This document shows, in pieces, positions 42,457-52,377 of a stretch of 64,000 nt of DNA (positions are counted from its first letter, which is position 1; the number at the start of each line of letters is the position of its first letter). The notes beneath the pieces are model-generated. The model made no database searches. It worked only from the letters and a program-made list of their open reading frames with translations, and was not told the DNA's origin. The stretch is taken from positions 65,604-129,603 of the forward strand of contig NZ_AUHU01000009.1 of NCBI RefSeq assembly GCF_000423345.1. The letters run 5' to 3'. The translations under genes and the position numbers were made by a program. The DNA comes from Marinimicrobium agarilyticum DSM 16975 (lineage in GTDB: Bacteria; Pseudomonadota; Gammaproteobacteria; Pseudomonadales; Cellvibrionaceae).

Positions 42457-42490
42457 AGCCCCTTTGACTCACAAGTCAGTCGAAGGGGCC
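42457..42490. terminator. Bidirectional terminator hairpin
   Basis: GCCCCTTTGACT (starting near 42459) pairs imperfectly with AGTCGAAGGGGC, between the secreted-protein gene (plus) and the DUF6445 gene (minus). Position and form suit a shared terminator for convergent units, though the U-tract is weak. Confidence 0.6.
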
Positions 42491-42491
42491 T

Positions 42492-43202
42492 CTAGAAAAC
42501 CGGATCGATAAAACCATTAATGGAGAGACGCCCGGTATCTGGGCTGGGATCCGGCACGAATTGTTCTTCAATGTTACCAGAGTGAAGGGAGTTCCTCCGG
42601 TAGACCAGAAGCCTATTGAAAACCCCCTCCATAGAGGCAATACGCTGAAACAACTCGGTATCACCATTGATATACGCGGCGGGGGGCTGCCTAGCGCCAC
42701 TGACCTCACGTTGCAGGGCACCAAAATAATGTGATCTTCTATCCTCATTTACGACTTCGTAACCTGTCTCACGGTGTCGATAGAACGATGTTCCTCCGTG
42801 ATTTCCGTGAAACAGATAATGGACGGTTGCCAGCTCTTCAGAAGAAAAAGAGTCCACATGTGGCACCCTTTGAACAACGGAAAGTTCTTCTGGTGCGGTC
42901 GTCACCAGCGAATAATGACACATCGACAGCTTCAGGCCACGGGGTCGGATGCCGAAATATGGCTCGACCATTGCGCCAACAAAGGATAACAGAGCCTCCT
43001 GGTAACTTGTCGGAGCAACCGCTCGAACTCCGGGGTACGCCATTCTGGGCGGTTTAAAATCGAGGTCTCGAGCGAGCGAGACCAGATGGTCCGGGTGGTC
43101 AACGAATGAATCTACAACGAGTAACGGCGCCTTTTCCTGCCCAAGCCGGTAGGCTTGGATTTTTGGGCTCCGATTCACACTAACGCTCGTTTCCGTCGCC
43201 AT
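42492..43202 (-). CDS. DUF6445-family protein, 2OG-Fe(II)-oxygenase-like
   Basis: A 236-residue protein. H115-x-D117 (RVPHVDSFSSEELATVHYLF) and H207 (RRNSLHSGN) form the HxD...H triad of Fe(II)/2-oxoglutarate oxygenases, with the GGTSFYRHRETG beta-strand as expected. The DUF6445 label comes from its typical place beside halogenase/SapC/TonB-receptor genes. ATG 43202 follows AGAGGGA. It ends the minus-strand unit, 14 bp after the halogenase. It may hydroxylate the same substrate that the halogenase and cupin act on, but no substrate is known. Confidence 0.75.
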   Translation of the reverse strand: MATETSVSVNRSPKIQAYRLGQEKAPLLVVDSFVDHPDHLVSLARDLDFKPPRMAYPGVRAVAPTSYQEALLSFVGAMVEPYFGIRPRGLKLSMCHYSLVTTAPEELSVVQRVPHVDSFSSEELATVHYLFHGNHGGTSFYRHRETGYEVVNEDRRSHYFGALQREVSGARQPPAAYINGDTELFQRIASMEGVFNRLLVYRRNSLHSGNIEEQFVPDPSPDTGRLSINGFIDPVF

Positions 43203-43216
43203 AAATCCCTCTTTCT

Positions 43217-44728
43217 CTACGCGCTATGGGCATTATTAGAAGAGCTTGGGCAGAACTTTTCAATAAATGCTTTGTGGCTAGGCATACTATCTACCATTCT
43301 GGCGATGTTGGTCTCAAGGTCGTCCAGCATTCCCCGCAGCTTGTCGTCGGGCATTGCTCGCGCCAAATGATGATGGCTTCTGGGTTCTATACCCTGGCCC
43401 AGCATCACTTGTAGCCAGGAGGAGATTTGGAATAAATCGGCTTCAGCCTGCTCAATCTGACCGGTCTCTTCAAACAGCTTTAGGCGGTGCGCCAGCGTAT
43501 CGGGAATGGCCTGTTGCTGGCGGTCGCGCCAAAAAGGGGTATCTGAACGGTTCGTCACTTTATAGTGCAAGATAATAAAGTCCCGGATTCGCTCAAGCTC
43601 AAGTCGGCACGTCGAGTTGTACTGTTCCATGGCGGACTCGGTCACGCCGTCGAAAGGGAACATTTGCATGAAGCGGCTGATTCCGATCATCACCAGATAA
43701 ATACTGGTAGATTCAAGCGGCTCGAGAAAACCACTGGCTAACCCCAAAGCCAAACAGTTCTTGTTCCATTGTTTACGCCGGGCTCCAGTGGTGTAGCGAA
43801 TCGGTCGGGGCTCCGATAGCATCTCGCCCTCAATATTGGCCAGCAACTCCTCTCTGGCTTGATCGTCGTCCATATAGTCACTACAGTAAACCATTCCATT
43901 CCCCACCCGGTGCTGTAGAGGAATTCGCCACTGCCAGCCAGCTGAGCGAGTGGTGGAAACGGTATAAGGAACAGGGTCGCTCACAGCCCGAGTCTGAACC
44001 GCAAGCGCTCTGTTGGTAGGCAACCAGTGACTCCAGTCATCATAGCCGGTTTTCAAAGCGCCCTCTATTAAAAGCCCCTTGAAACCGGTGCAGTCAATGT
44101 AAAAATCGCCTTCAACCAGGCTGCCATCTTTCAAATGCAGTCGTCGGATAAAGCCATCGTCCGGATCCAGTTCGACCTGCTCAATCATTCCTTCGCGACG
44201 TTTAACTCCCCGTGCTTCACACTTGCCGCGCAAAAATTGCGCATAGCGTCCTGCATCCAAGTGATAAGCAAAATTGGGGCCCCCGCGCTCGGAGAACGCA
44301 AATTTGTGCTCCCACGAAGCGGTTGCTTCCAGACAGTACCGATCCAAAGGCCCCGCCAGCCCACGCTCTCGCGCTTCGAGCCAAAGGTGATGGAAATGAG
44401 TTAACCAAGTACTGGCCTTTCCCACTTCGCCAAAAGAGTGTATGTACTCCGATTGTTTATCCCGCCATCCTTTGAAAAGGATACCCAGCTTAAAGGTTGC
44501 ACTGGTTTCACGCATGAATTCCTGTTCGTCAATCCCTGCGATTCTATGGTAAGAGCGCATGGGAGGAATCGTTGCCTCGCCCACACCGACGGTGCCAATT
44601 TCCGCTGACTCAACCAACTCAATATCTATCAAATGACCCAGTTGCTTTGACAAGCCAGCGGCCACCGCCCATCCAGCCGTGCCACCACCGGCAATCACCA
44701 CTTTCTGAACGGGCTTCGACTGCTTCAC
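43217..44728 (-). CDS. Tryptophan-halogenase-family flavoprotein (second locus)
   Basis: A 503-residue member with GTG start (AGGAG upstream). FAD motif VVIAGGGTAGWAVAAGL, GVGEATIPPMRSYHRIAGIDEQEFMRETSATFKLGILF containing the candidate catalytic Lys, and GWQWRIPLQHRVGNG (WxWxIP). All halogenase hallmarks are present, as in the copy at 30.5-32.1 kb, from which it differs strongly in the C-terminal half. It sits between the JmjC-like cupin and the DUF6445 gene, 23 bp from the cupin stop. The halogenation target is unknown. Confidence 0.88.
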   Translation of the reverse strand: MKQSKPVQKVVIAGGGTAGWAVAAGLSKQLGHLIDIELVESAEIGTVGVGEATIPPMRSYHRIAGIDEQEFMRETSATFKLGILFKGWRDKQSEYIHSFGEVGKASTWLTHFHHLWLEARERGLAGPLDRYCLEATASWEHKFAFSERGGPNFAYHLDAGRYAQFLRGKCEARGVKRREGMIEQVELDPDDGFIRRLHLKDGSLVEGDFYIDCTGFKGLLIEGALKTGYDDWSHWLPTNRALAVQTRAVSDPVPYTVSTTRSAGWQWRIPLQHRVGNGMVYCSDYMDDDQAREELLANIEGEMLSEPRPIRYTTGARRKQWNKNCLALGLASGFLEPLESTSIYLVMIGISRFMQMFPFDGVTESAMEQYNSTCRLELERIRDFIILHYKVTNRSDTPFWRDRQQQAIPDTLAHRLKLFEETGQIEQAEADLFQISSWLQVMLGQGIEPRSHHHLARAMPDDKLRGMLDDLETNIARMVDSMPSHKAFIEKFCPSSSNNAHSA

Positions 44729-44751
44729 TGAGCGTCTCCTTTATCATGTGA

Positions 44752-45780
44752 TTAACGATTGAATTTGGACATCAACTGAGCTCGCAGACGGCGGGCGGTT
44801 GTTTCATCCACCGGTGCAAGGGGCCCCTGGGCATGCTCTGGAATGTGGGCCCTGGAGCGTTCGATTTCGCCGAAAATATAATAGTCAAACAGAGCGCGCC
44901 AGGCGCGCTTTTCGTGCTCAGGGCGGTCGCGCAATGATAACATCGCATGTAGCAAGGTATTTTGAGGTGTATCAATATAACCGGGTACGGTATTCCACCA
45001 GTAGTTAATCAGCACATTAAAATCGTCCAGCCCCTCGACGTTGTGCCACCACATGCTCGGATAGACCAATACATCTCCGGCTTCCAGATCAGCCACCTGG
45101 GCTGCTTCCATCGCCTCCGCGAACCTTGGATAGCGATCCAGGTCCGGGTTGCGAAAGTCGACCATGCTGATCACCTGTCCGCCCGGAGTGGGTTCAAGTG
45201 GACCGGGGTAGAGGTTGTGCACCTGCTCGGGCGGAAAAAGGGTGAAGCGTCTGCGACCAACTGCGCAACATGCAATATTATTTGCCAGATCGTAATGCGC
45301 GGAGGCGATGGTTCTGTTTCCCATCCAAATGCTGACCAAGGGAGGGCTGGCCTTCAAGGCGGGATCCGAGAGGTTCAAATCATTCTTTTCACGTATACCG
45401 GGGAAGTACCTGTCCAGGGTGCTCGAGCCGATATACAGATATTGACCCTCAGACCCTTTTTGCTCGGATAGCCGATCCATGAACTCATTGAAACGGATAC
45501 GTCCACTGCTAAAATTGAAGGCTGTTAGATCCTCGTTATAAGCGAAGCGCCCTCGCATTTCAGGTTCTCCCTCATAGTAGGTGACGGGCGTATCCACCGA
45601 GAATTGCTGCAGGTAAGCCATCGCCTCTCCAGAGGAGACCAGGCCAGCCTGAACCAGGGGCCAATTCCTTGCATACCCTTTGAGGATCACCGGCTCGCCG
45701 GCGTCTACCCACTCCTGAAAACAAACGGGCTCACCGGGTTGGGCTTCGATTGTTCGGGTCCGGCGCTCTGTCACGGCCAT
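44752..45780 (-). CDS. Cupin-like JmjC-type oxygenase
   Basis: A 342-residue protein of the cupin_8/JmjC kind. The iron triad is H162 and D164 in IASAHYDLANNIAC and H246 in LVYPSMWWHNVEG, preceded by GRRRFTLFPPEQVHNLYPGPL, a typical factor-inhibiting-HIF-like strand. The reaction would be 2-oxoglutarate-dependent hydroxylation of a peptide or small molecule. It lies between SapC and the halogenase on the same strand. Such a cupin recurs in TonB-receptor/SapC loci. Confidence 0.85.
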   Translation of the reverse strand: MAVTERRTRTIEAQPGEPVCFQEWVDAGEPVILKGYARNWPLVQAGLVSSGEAMAYLQQFSVDTPVTYYEGEPEMRGRFAYNEDLTAFNFSSGRIRFNEFMDRLSEQKGSEGQYLYIGSSTLDRYFPGIREKNDLNLSDPALKASPPLVSIWMGNRTIASAHYDLANNIACCAVGRRRFTLFPPEQVHNLYPGPLEPTPGGQVISMVDFRNPDLDRYPRFAEAMEAAQVADLEAGDVLVYPSMWWHNVEGLDDFNVLINYWWNTVPGYIDTPQNTLLHAMLSLRDRPEHEKRAWRALFDYYIFGEIERSRAHIPEHAQGPLAPVDETTARRLRAQLMSKFNR

Positions 45781-45821
45781 AGCGACACCTTCGAGTAGTC
45801 TTCAGGTCGGAAATTCATTTA

Positions 45822-46556
45822 TCACGCATGTTCTTTGGCGCGCTTACGGTTTTTCATTCCGATCAGACGTGAAATATTGGTTTGCGATGCCAGCAAGTGA
45901 TAGGCCGACTCAAGATAGCCCACTTCATTGAGCTTTTTCAGTTGATCGCCGCTCAATTGGGCCAACTTTTCTTCGCTAATGCTGAAGTAATTAGTGATTG
46001 AGTAGGTCTGATTATCGCTCAGATCGACGTTGATGGTGACCGGCTCAATCAATCCCATTTCATCCAAAGTCGGATACAGTGTTTTGGCCACCGCCCAGCC
46101 TTCATGGATGACTTTCAAAACTTTGGAGATCTGTTTCAGGTAGGGGCTGTAACCGCCATGCTCCAGAAACACTGGCATGCCCTCTTCGCGAACTCTCGGG
46201 TCGTTGCGGTCTACTTGGATCATGGCCTCAACAGTTTTTTGAGCGGCTGTTTCCTCGCGTCGTAGACCAATGGAAAAGGGCCCCCTCGCCTGAATGGCGG
46301 GCACATAGTGTGCGTTCCAGCCCGAATCATCCAGAAACAGGTTCTCATCGAGATCCAACCCCAACAAGACCACAGCCATAAACTGGCCGGTCTCCTTATC
46401 CTTTTTGAGTAGAATGGGGTATTCTTTTTGCAGCTCAGCAAATTCCGAGGGAAACACCAATACCTGATTGATACTATCGCCGTACTCGGCGCGGTAGCGA
46501 GGATCGACTTTCAGATCCTTGTGTTTGACGTTATCCAGTAATTCTACATTTGACAT
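45822..46556 (-). CDS. SapC-family protein
   Basis: A 244-residue SapC-like protein (NVKHKDLKVDPRYRAEYGDSINQVLVFPSEFAELQKEYPILLKK; FLDDSGWNAHYVPAIQARGPFSIGLR; EGWAVAKTLYPTLDEMGLIEP). SapC was named from an S-layer locus of Campylobacter; in gammaproteobacteria it is soluble and lies next to TonB receptors. The frame extends to a TTG at 46568, but ATG 46556 is the better start. A strong terminator separates it from the receptor, so it may have its own promoter in the 153-bp gap. Confidence 0.88.
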   Translation of the reverse strand: MSNVELLDNVKHKDLKVDPRYRAEYGDSINQVLVFPSEFAELQKEYPILLKKDKETGQFMAVVLLGLDLDENLFLDDSGWNAHYVPAIQARGPFSIGLRREETAAQKTVEAMIQVDRNDPRVREEGMPVFLEHGGYSPYLKQISKVLKVIHEGWAVAKTLYPTLDEMGLIEPVTINVDLSDNQTYSITNYFSISEEKLAQLSGDQLKKLNEVGYLESAYHLLASQTNISRLIGMKNRKRAKEHA

Positions 46557-46653
46557 AGTAACGACCAATAAGCGATTTGATTTGCATTTATTTTGACACT
46601 AATGGTGCCCTCAAGCGCACATCATGAAATATTTGCACCCTTCAGGCAAGAAA

Positions 46654-46680
46654 AAAGGCCGCTGCTATGCAGCGGCCTTT
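46654..46680 (-). terminator. Rho-independent terminator of the TonB receptor gene
   Basis: Twelve-bp perfect arms (AAAGGCCGCTGC and its complement) around a 3-nt loop. Reading on the minus strand the stem is followed by a six-T run. It lies 30 bp after the receptor stop. Confidence 0.92.
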
Positions 46681-46709
46681 CCGGCAGAGTCCTTTTGCCG
46701 TTCCCCGGT

Positions 46710-49700
46710 CTAGAAGGAGTAACGAGCACCCAGCATATAGCGAGCGCTGAGTTCCTGCTTAAACCAGATATTGCTCTCGTCGCGGCCAAAATGACTTACA
46801 TCTTCGCCGGTCAGGTTAATGGCCTCGAAAGTGACCTGGAGATTATCGGTCACCTCATAACCAACATTCAGGTCATATTGGTAATACTCATCAACAAACA
46901 CTGGGCTGTTGCTACCGCCACGACCTGTGCTGTTGAGGTAAGTATCGCGCCAGTTCCAGGCCAACCGCGCGGAGAAGCCATACTTCTCATAGATCAGAGA
47001 GGCGTTGGCGGTGTCGCTCAGCCCCGTCAAGGCAAATTCATTCTCACTCGGGTCAGCGGCAACATCAATACCCACATTGCCGTTCACCGTCGTGTAGTTA
47101 GCCTGAACACCGAAGCCGGAATCACCAAAGAAGTGCTGAGCGGCCAGCTCCATACCGTGGATACGAGCTTCCTCGGTATTGATCGGCTGAGTCATCCGGA
47201 ATTGCATATACGGATCGCTGTCGTTCGGCGCCAAGTTGACCTCTCCGTAGACATCGTCAATAAAGGTCTGTGGCAGATTACCGTCACCATCCAGATTGTT
47301 CTGGAAGCAGACGCTGGCCTGGTCGCCGGCCTCACAACCCGGGATATTGCCAATCGTTCCTTTCTGCTCCTGATCGACCAGAGCGGTCATTGTGAAGAAA
47401 CGAGTTTCAGTCGGGTTGATGCCCAAAGCTTCCAGTTCATCCAGTGCGATACCAGAACGGCTACCCTCTGCACCGGCGGAAACGTCACGAAGCGCGACTT
47501 GCAACGGAGAGTTGGGACCGTCTGCAGTCACGACGGTTGAGCTAGTACCGACGAAGTTCTCAATTTTCTTCTCGTAATAGCCGGCGGACACATAGCTCGC
47601 ATCCCCGTAGTACCACTCCAAAGAGAGGTCCAAGTTGCGCGACTCCAGCGGAGCCAGACCCGGATTACCTTGACTGGCGCTCGCAACACCACCAAGCGCT
47701 GTCGGCCGAGGCGGAGTACCTACGCTGCGCGCGGCGATCAGATCGCCATAGCCCGGGCGGCCGATGCTCTTACTGATGGAAGCACGAGCAATAAGGTCGC
47801 TAGTCAGGTTAACTGAAAAGTCCAGGCTGGGCAGGACGTTGTCGTACTCGCCTTGGATACTGTCGGGCTCAGGCTCGCCTGCCCCCCCCTCGAAGTCAGG
47901 CTGGAAGTCTTGGTCCGAGGTCCAGAGAATCTGATCGGGCAATGTAACATAGGAGGTAGAGGTAACCGTGGTCTCCTCGTAACGAACACCCGCGAGCAAT
48001 TCAGCGTCAAGCCCCGCGATCTGGAAGTTCAGATCCGCCTGAGCAAAGACCGCGGAAATTTCTTCCTCTACCCAGTTGTTTTCAGTACCCGTGACGTTGG
48101 GGCTGGCAACACCATAGTAGTCAAAGAGATCAGTGAACAAGGCGGTTGCGTCGCCCTTGAAAGAAGTTCCCTCGCTATCTCCTGAGTCAGCGTAGGACTT
48201 GAAGTCGTCGAAAAGGCAGGCCAAGCAGTAGGTCTCGACCAGATCGGTATTTAGGTCACCCGGGTTTTCGATGCCCCAACCGCCCAACACGTCCTGAGTT
48301 TGGATGCGAGTCTGGTTCATCTCCAGGGTGCGCTGCTCAACACCAAAATCAAATCCGACATTCTCGTTCAGATCCCAGCTGGCATCCAGGCTGAACTGGT
48401 CCATGGTTGTGACCTGATTCGCGGTATTGGAGCGCAGCACCTGACCACCCAGGTCACCCTTATCAATCATGCCATTACCGTTCGGCGCTGGATGACGGTC
48501 CGAACCTGGTTCGGTTTGCGGGCTGTCATCAATATCGATGATATTCCAGACGGGGAAGTACTGATTGCCTCGCTCCAACTCCAGCGAATGCTCGGAGATG
48601 ACAACCGCACCCATACCAAACAGGGTGGAACTGTGGCCGAGAGGGTTATTGGGTGAAGTTTCATTCTCGCTGGTATGCGCGTCGAAGGTGAGCGTTAAGT
48701 CGTCGGTGAGATCCCATTCGGCATTGAAACCAAACGATTCCATGGAATCTTCCATGGCACGATACTGCTGCTCAAAACCAACATCTTTGACGCCATTAAT
48801 GTCTTCGCGCAAGAAAGTGGTGGTTGGCAGCGTAATATTGTCATTGAAACGCACGTGGCTGAACGGTGTATTGAACCACATGGTGTGGTCCGCACGCTGC
48901 TCTTCCTGTTCGTTGTTTGCGAAGAAACCGTCGACAGTCAATGTCAGGGTGTCCATCGGGCGGAACTGGAAGGTGGCGTGAGCGTTCAAGCGTTCGCGTT
49001 TCGCTTCGGCCAAGTGGTAGCGAGTATCGAGGGGCCGGGAAACCAACTGATCGGGATTGGCCGGAGCATTCTGGATCACGGTATCTTCGGTAACCAAGCC
49101 AGTGGCAGGATCGGAGAACACCGAGTAGGGCATAATCGCCCAGTCATTACTGGTCGCGCTCGGGCTGGCCGACTGACGCTCCTGGTAGCTGGCGAAGAGG
49201 GAGAAACCAATCGTCTCGTCGTCATCAGTCCAGCTGAACAGACCGGAGACCTCCGGAGTTACTTCGTCACCATCAACCACGCTGCTGTCGTTGACCAGCT
49301 TGCCACCAAGACTGAGCTGGGTACCGGGATTGTCCAGCGGCTTATGAGTTGTCACGTTGATGGTAGCGCCCAGGCCGCCAGAGGGGAGGCTTGCACGAGA
49401 AGTCTTGTAGACCTCCAAACCACTTACCCCTTCAGAGGCGAGCAGACCGAAATCAAAAGAGCGGCTCAGAGGCTGGCTGAAGTCACCGCTCTGGTCAGCA
49501 CCAATGATGCTTGAGTTAGAGGCGGGCATGTGACGACCGTTCAGGGTCACAAGGTTGTAGTCACCGCCGAAACCACGCACGGTTACCGTGGAACCCTCGC
49601 CGTTTACACGGTCAATAGACACACCGGTGATCCGCTGCAGCGACTCAGCCAGGTTGGTATCGGGGAATTTACCGATATCTTCAGAGGAAATGGCATCGAC

Positions 49701-49889
49701 CACGCCCGAGGCGTCACGCTTGATGTCCATTGCCCGCTCAAGCGAGCCGCGGATACCGGTGACGACCACTTCTTCCAGCACCGGCTCGCCCTGTTGCGCC
49801 AAAGCACCACCACTGAAACCAGCGAGGGCCGATGAGGCAACCACAGAAGCGATCAGGCGCTTTTGGAAATACTTTCTATTGGGATTCAT
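46710..49889 (-). CDS. TonB-dependent outer-membrane receptor (second locus)
   Basis: A 1059-residue receptor. Signal MNPNRKYFQKRLIASVVASSALAGFSGGALAQ; TonB box/plug start LEEVVVTGIRGSLERAMDIKRDASGVVDAISSEDIGKFPDTNLAESLQRITGVSIDRVNGEGSTVTVRGFGG; barrel ending RYMLGARYSF. The open frame reaches 50084, but ATG 49889 with AAGGAGAG and the signal peptide is clear. It belongs to the oligosaccharide-type receptor group usually next to SapC, cupin and halogenase genes, as here. The ligand is unknown. Confidence 0.94.
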   Translation of the reverse strand: MNPNRKYFQKRLIASVVASSALAGFSGGALAQQGEPVLEEVVVTGIRGSLERAMDIKRDASGVVDAISSEDIGKFPDTNLAESLQRITGVSIDRVNGEGSTVTVRGFGGDYNLVTLNGRHMPASNSSIIGADQSGDFSQPLSRSFDFGLLASEGVSGLEVYKTSRASLPSGGLGATINVTTHKPLDNPGTQLSLGGKLVNDSSVVDGDEVTPEVSGLFSWTDDDETIGFSLFASYQERQSASPSATSNDWAIMPYSVFSDPATGLVTEDTVIQNAPANPDQLVSRPLDTRYHLAEAKRERLNAHATFQFRPMDTLTLTVDGFFANNEQEEQRADHTMWFNTPFSHVRFNDNITLPTTTFLREDINGVKDVGFEQQYRAMEDSMESFGFNAEWDLTDDLTLTFDAHTSENETSPNNPLGHSSTLFGMGAVVISEHSLELERGNQYFPVWNIIDIDDSPQTEPGSDRHPAPNGNGMIDKGDLGGQVLRSNTANQVTTMDQFSLDASWDLNENVGFDFGVEQRTLEMNQTRIQTQDVLGGWGIENPGDLNTDLVETYCLACLFDDFKSYADSGDSEGTSFKGDATALFTDLFDYYGVASPNVTGTENNWVEEEISAVFAQADLNFQIAGLDAELLAGVRYEETTVTSTSYVTLPDQILWTSDQDFQPDFEGGAGEPEPDSIQGEYDNVLPSLDFSVNLTSDLIARASISKSIGRPGYGDLIAARSVGTPPRPTALGGVASASQGNPGLAPLESRNLDLSLEWYYGDASYVSAGYYEKKIENFVGTSSTVVTADGPNSPLQVALRDVSAGAEGSRSGIALDELEALGINPTETRFFTMTALVDQEQKGTIGNIPGCEAGDQASVCFQNNLDGDGNLPQTFIDDVYGEVNLAPNDSDPYMQFRMTQPINTEEARIHGMELAAQHFFGDSGFGVQANYTTVNGNVGIDVAADPSENEFALTGLSDTANASLIYEKYGFSARLAWNWRDTYLNSTGRGGSNSPVFVDEYYQYDLNVGYEVTDNLQVTFEAINLTGEDVSHFGRDESNIWFKQELSARYMLGARYSF

Positions 49890-50551
49890 GGAACTCTCCT
49901 TAAATGAGACCAGGTTATTATTGTCGGCAATCGACATGCCGCAAATCATTCGCCAGCAATCCGAAAATAGCTGTTGTACAGTGTTCCAGTTGATTATTAC
50001 CGCTTTTAGAGCCCACCCGTGCTTCCCTACTGTTTTTATTAAGATCCTGTCGGCATCTTGACGCTCCCACACGCCGAACACCAACCACCATACGCTCCGT
50101 AAACGGTGTCATTTCTTCTGGACAGAGGGCTAATCGCTTTTCAGTATTAACATACCAGCAAACTATTCGGATTAGAAATTTACCGGTTGTCATGTGCTAA
50201 AAAGCGACCACTGCTGCCGCCTAAATCAACATAAAAGTACTTTTGACTATAATTGTTAGTCTTCGAGACTATTACACCCGAGACTATGCCTTGTCAATAA
50301 CCAATCCTCAGAAATACTGAAGAGTTTATAACCGAATGTCGCGCCAGAGCTGCCTTAAGCGTAGAAGTACTCTTTCCGCTACGCAATGAGAAATGACGTC
50401 CTCAATGCGAAACCCATTAAATACTATGATCTTATAAATGTGTGGTGTCGATTTACCGTTAAGATTTTACTGCCCAAGGTTTGTTACGTCCCGGTACAAT
50501 ATCACCATAACAACCAAGCGATAGTCCCACCCCGGGGCGAGGAAGTTATCG
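49890..50551. promoter_or_regulatory. Intergenic region between divergent receptor and TauE/SafE genes
   Basis: The 660-bp AT-rich gap has no convincing gene. At about 50,255-50,290 it contains a palindrome TAGTCTTCGAGACTA-like segment and a second GAGACTAT, possible operator repeats. No clear promoter was assigned. Confidence 0.3.
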
Positions 50552-51649
50552 ATGTCCATCAAGCCCCACCCCCGCAAACACCTCTGGGTCTGGTTTCTTT
50601 GGGTTGTCCTTTTTTACGGCGTCTGGCTGCTTCTCCTTCAGGCCGATGGCGCCTGGGACAGCGCTCGGGAACATTGGCCCATTGCGTTGGCGATGGCGAT
50701 TGGTAGCTATGCGGCCGGATCGACGCCAATGGGCGGGGGCACGGTGGGTTTTCCTGTACTGGTTTTGTTTTTCGATTTGCCCGCCAGCCTGGGCCGGGAT
50801 TTCAGCTTTGCGGTTCAGTCCATCGGTATGGTCAGTGCCAGCATCTTCATTCTTGCTCGTCGTCAGCCATTAGCATGGCCACTATTAAAGGGCGCAATGT
50901 TGGGCGCCATCATCGGTACGCCCCTTGGCATTCTGTGGTTTGCACCACTGATTCCGGACTTGTGGATCAAAGTCACCTTCGCGGTACTCTGGGGAAGCTT
51001 CGGCGTTCTTCATTTATACCGATTGAATGAAATCGCCGGTCACACGGGCATGACCGACTTCGACGAGCACTGGGACCACAAGGTGGGCTTTTCCCTGGGG
51101 TTGGCTTCCAGCGCCATTGCCGTTTCGGTCACGGGGGTCGGCATCGATATGGTGATCTACGCCGCACTGGTTTTATTGTGCCGCGCCGACCTCAAAATCG
51201 CGATTCCCACTTCAGTGCTGATTATGGCGTTTACCTCGGTGTGTGGCGTGGTGGTCAAATCGCTCTCGGGAAGTTGGCAGCCGGGAGTGTACGAAAACTG
51301 GCTGGCCGCCGCCCCGGTGGTAATACTGGGCGCTCCGCTCGGGGTTTTCATCGTGGAGTTGATTGGACGTCGGCCCACGCTTCTTGTGGTAGCGTTTCTT
51401 TGCGTCGGGCAATTTGTCTGGACCTGTTACGACGAGCGCAATACCTTGGGGATGGCCGGCATGGTGCTCTCCGTGATGGCTTTGCTCCTGTGTCTACTGG
51501 GCTTTGAGAAGCTGAGAGCCTGGGGCTCTGTCCTGGTCAGAGATGTGGAGGAAGCACGCCGAATCCACACCCACGCCAAGGAGCCCGAAGTAGAATCTGT
51601 TATCGCGGCCGGTACCAAGACAGCGGAGCCTACGACCCCCAACACTTGA
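50552..51649 (+). CDS. TauE/SafE (TSUP) family membrane permease
   Basis: A 365-residue protein with about eight to nine hydrophobic helices. The TSUP repeats are visible: GSYAAGSTPMGGGTVGFPVLVLFFDLP and GSFGVLH...GLASSAIAVSVTGVGIDMVIYAALVLL. This family exports or imports small anions such as sulfite, sulfoacetate or formate-like acids. The C-terminal tail after residue 320 is cytoplasmic and charged. Cyanase lies 288 bp downstream on the same strand. A role in cyanate, bicarbonate or sulfur anion movement is possible but not shown. Confidence 0.85.
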   Translation: MSIKPHPRKHLWVWFLWVVLFYGVWLLLLQADGAWDSAREHWPIALAMAIGSYAAGSTPMGGGTVGFPVLVLFFDLPASLGRDFSFAVQSIGMVSASIFILARRQPLAWPLLKGAMLGAIIGTPLGILWFAPLIPDLWIKVTFAVLWGSFGVLHLYRLNEIAGHTGMTDFDEHWDHKVGFSLGLASSAIAVSVTGVGIDMVIYAALVLLCRADLKIAIPTSVLIMAFTSVCGVVVKSLSGSWQPGVYENWLAAAPVVILGAPLGVFIVELIGRRPTLLVVAFLCVGQFVWTCYDERNTLGMAGMVLSVMALLLCLLGFEKLRAWGSVLVRDVEEARRIHTHAKEPEVESVIAAGTKTAEPTTPNT

Positions 51650-51936
51650 TTGCCGATCAGTACCCGACTGCCTCAAATGCTAGAGGGCGTAGTGGGCTAG
51701 TGCCCCACTGCACCATCGCCCCCTGCAGTGTCCCACCCAAAACGCAAACACACCATCGCCGACAAGCAACGCATAGCCTCAACATTGGCACGCTCCTCGC
51801 AACACCTTCTCCGAGTGGTTCACGCCCGGATTCAATCCAGGTATCTGCCTCAAAAGAGGACCGCTCGATACGTTTGCCCGGATTTCGTCCATTCAGTACA
51901 GCCCGGGCCATACACACCTGATTCTGGAGACTCATC

Positions 51937-52377
51937 ATGAAGAAACACGAACTGGTAGAGACCGTCATACTCGCCAAACAGGCCAAAGGCCTCAGTTGGG
52001 AGAAAATCGCCGCCGAGATTGATATGTCACCTGTGTGGACCACATCGGTTTGCCTGGGTATGAACTCCGCACCGGAGCCTCAGGCAAACGCGCTGTGCAA
52101 AGTACTCGGATTGCCAGACGGCGCCAAGGAAGCCCTGATGGCTTTCCCCAGCAAAAGTTGGGAAGCGGCCGTTCCCCAGGACCCACTGGTCTATCGACTG
52201 TATGAAGTGGTGGGCGTCTACGGCACTACCATGAAGGAGCTCATCCACGAAAAGTTTGGGGACGGCATCATGAGCGCCATCGACTTCACCATGAACATCG
52301 ACAAGGAGGACCACCCAAAGGGCGACCGGGTGGTGATTACCCTGAACGGGAAGTTTCTTCCCTACAAGCACTGGTAA
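51937..52377 (+). CDS. cynS: Cyanate hydratase (cyanase)
   Basis: A 146-residue cyanase: the N-terminal helical HTH-like part (LVETVILAKQAKGLSWEKIAAEIDMSPVWTTSVCLGMNS) and the C-terminal catalytic domain with R87, E90 and S113 (VYRLYEVVGVYG, GIMSAIDF). It converts cyanate plus bicarbonate to CO2 and carbamate, which yields ammonia. Length and active-site residues match the family. Upstream 51650-51936 has no gene, only GC-rich inverted repeats (GTAGTGGGC...GCCCCACTGC). The transport operon follows after 434 bp. Confidence 0.97.
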   Translation: MKKHELVETVILAKQAKGLSWEKIAAEIDMSPVWTTSVCLGMNSAPEPQANALCKVLGLPDGAKEALMAFPSKSWEAAVPQDPLVYRLYEVVGVYGTTMKELIHEKFGDGIMSAIDFTMNIDKEDHPKGDRVVITLNGKFLPYKHW

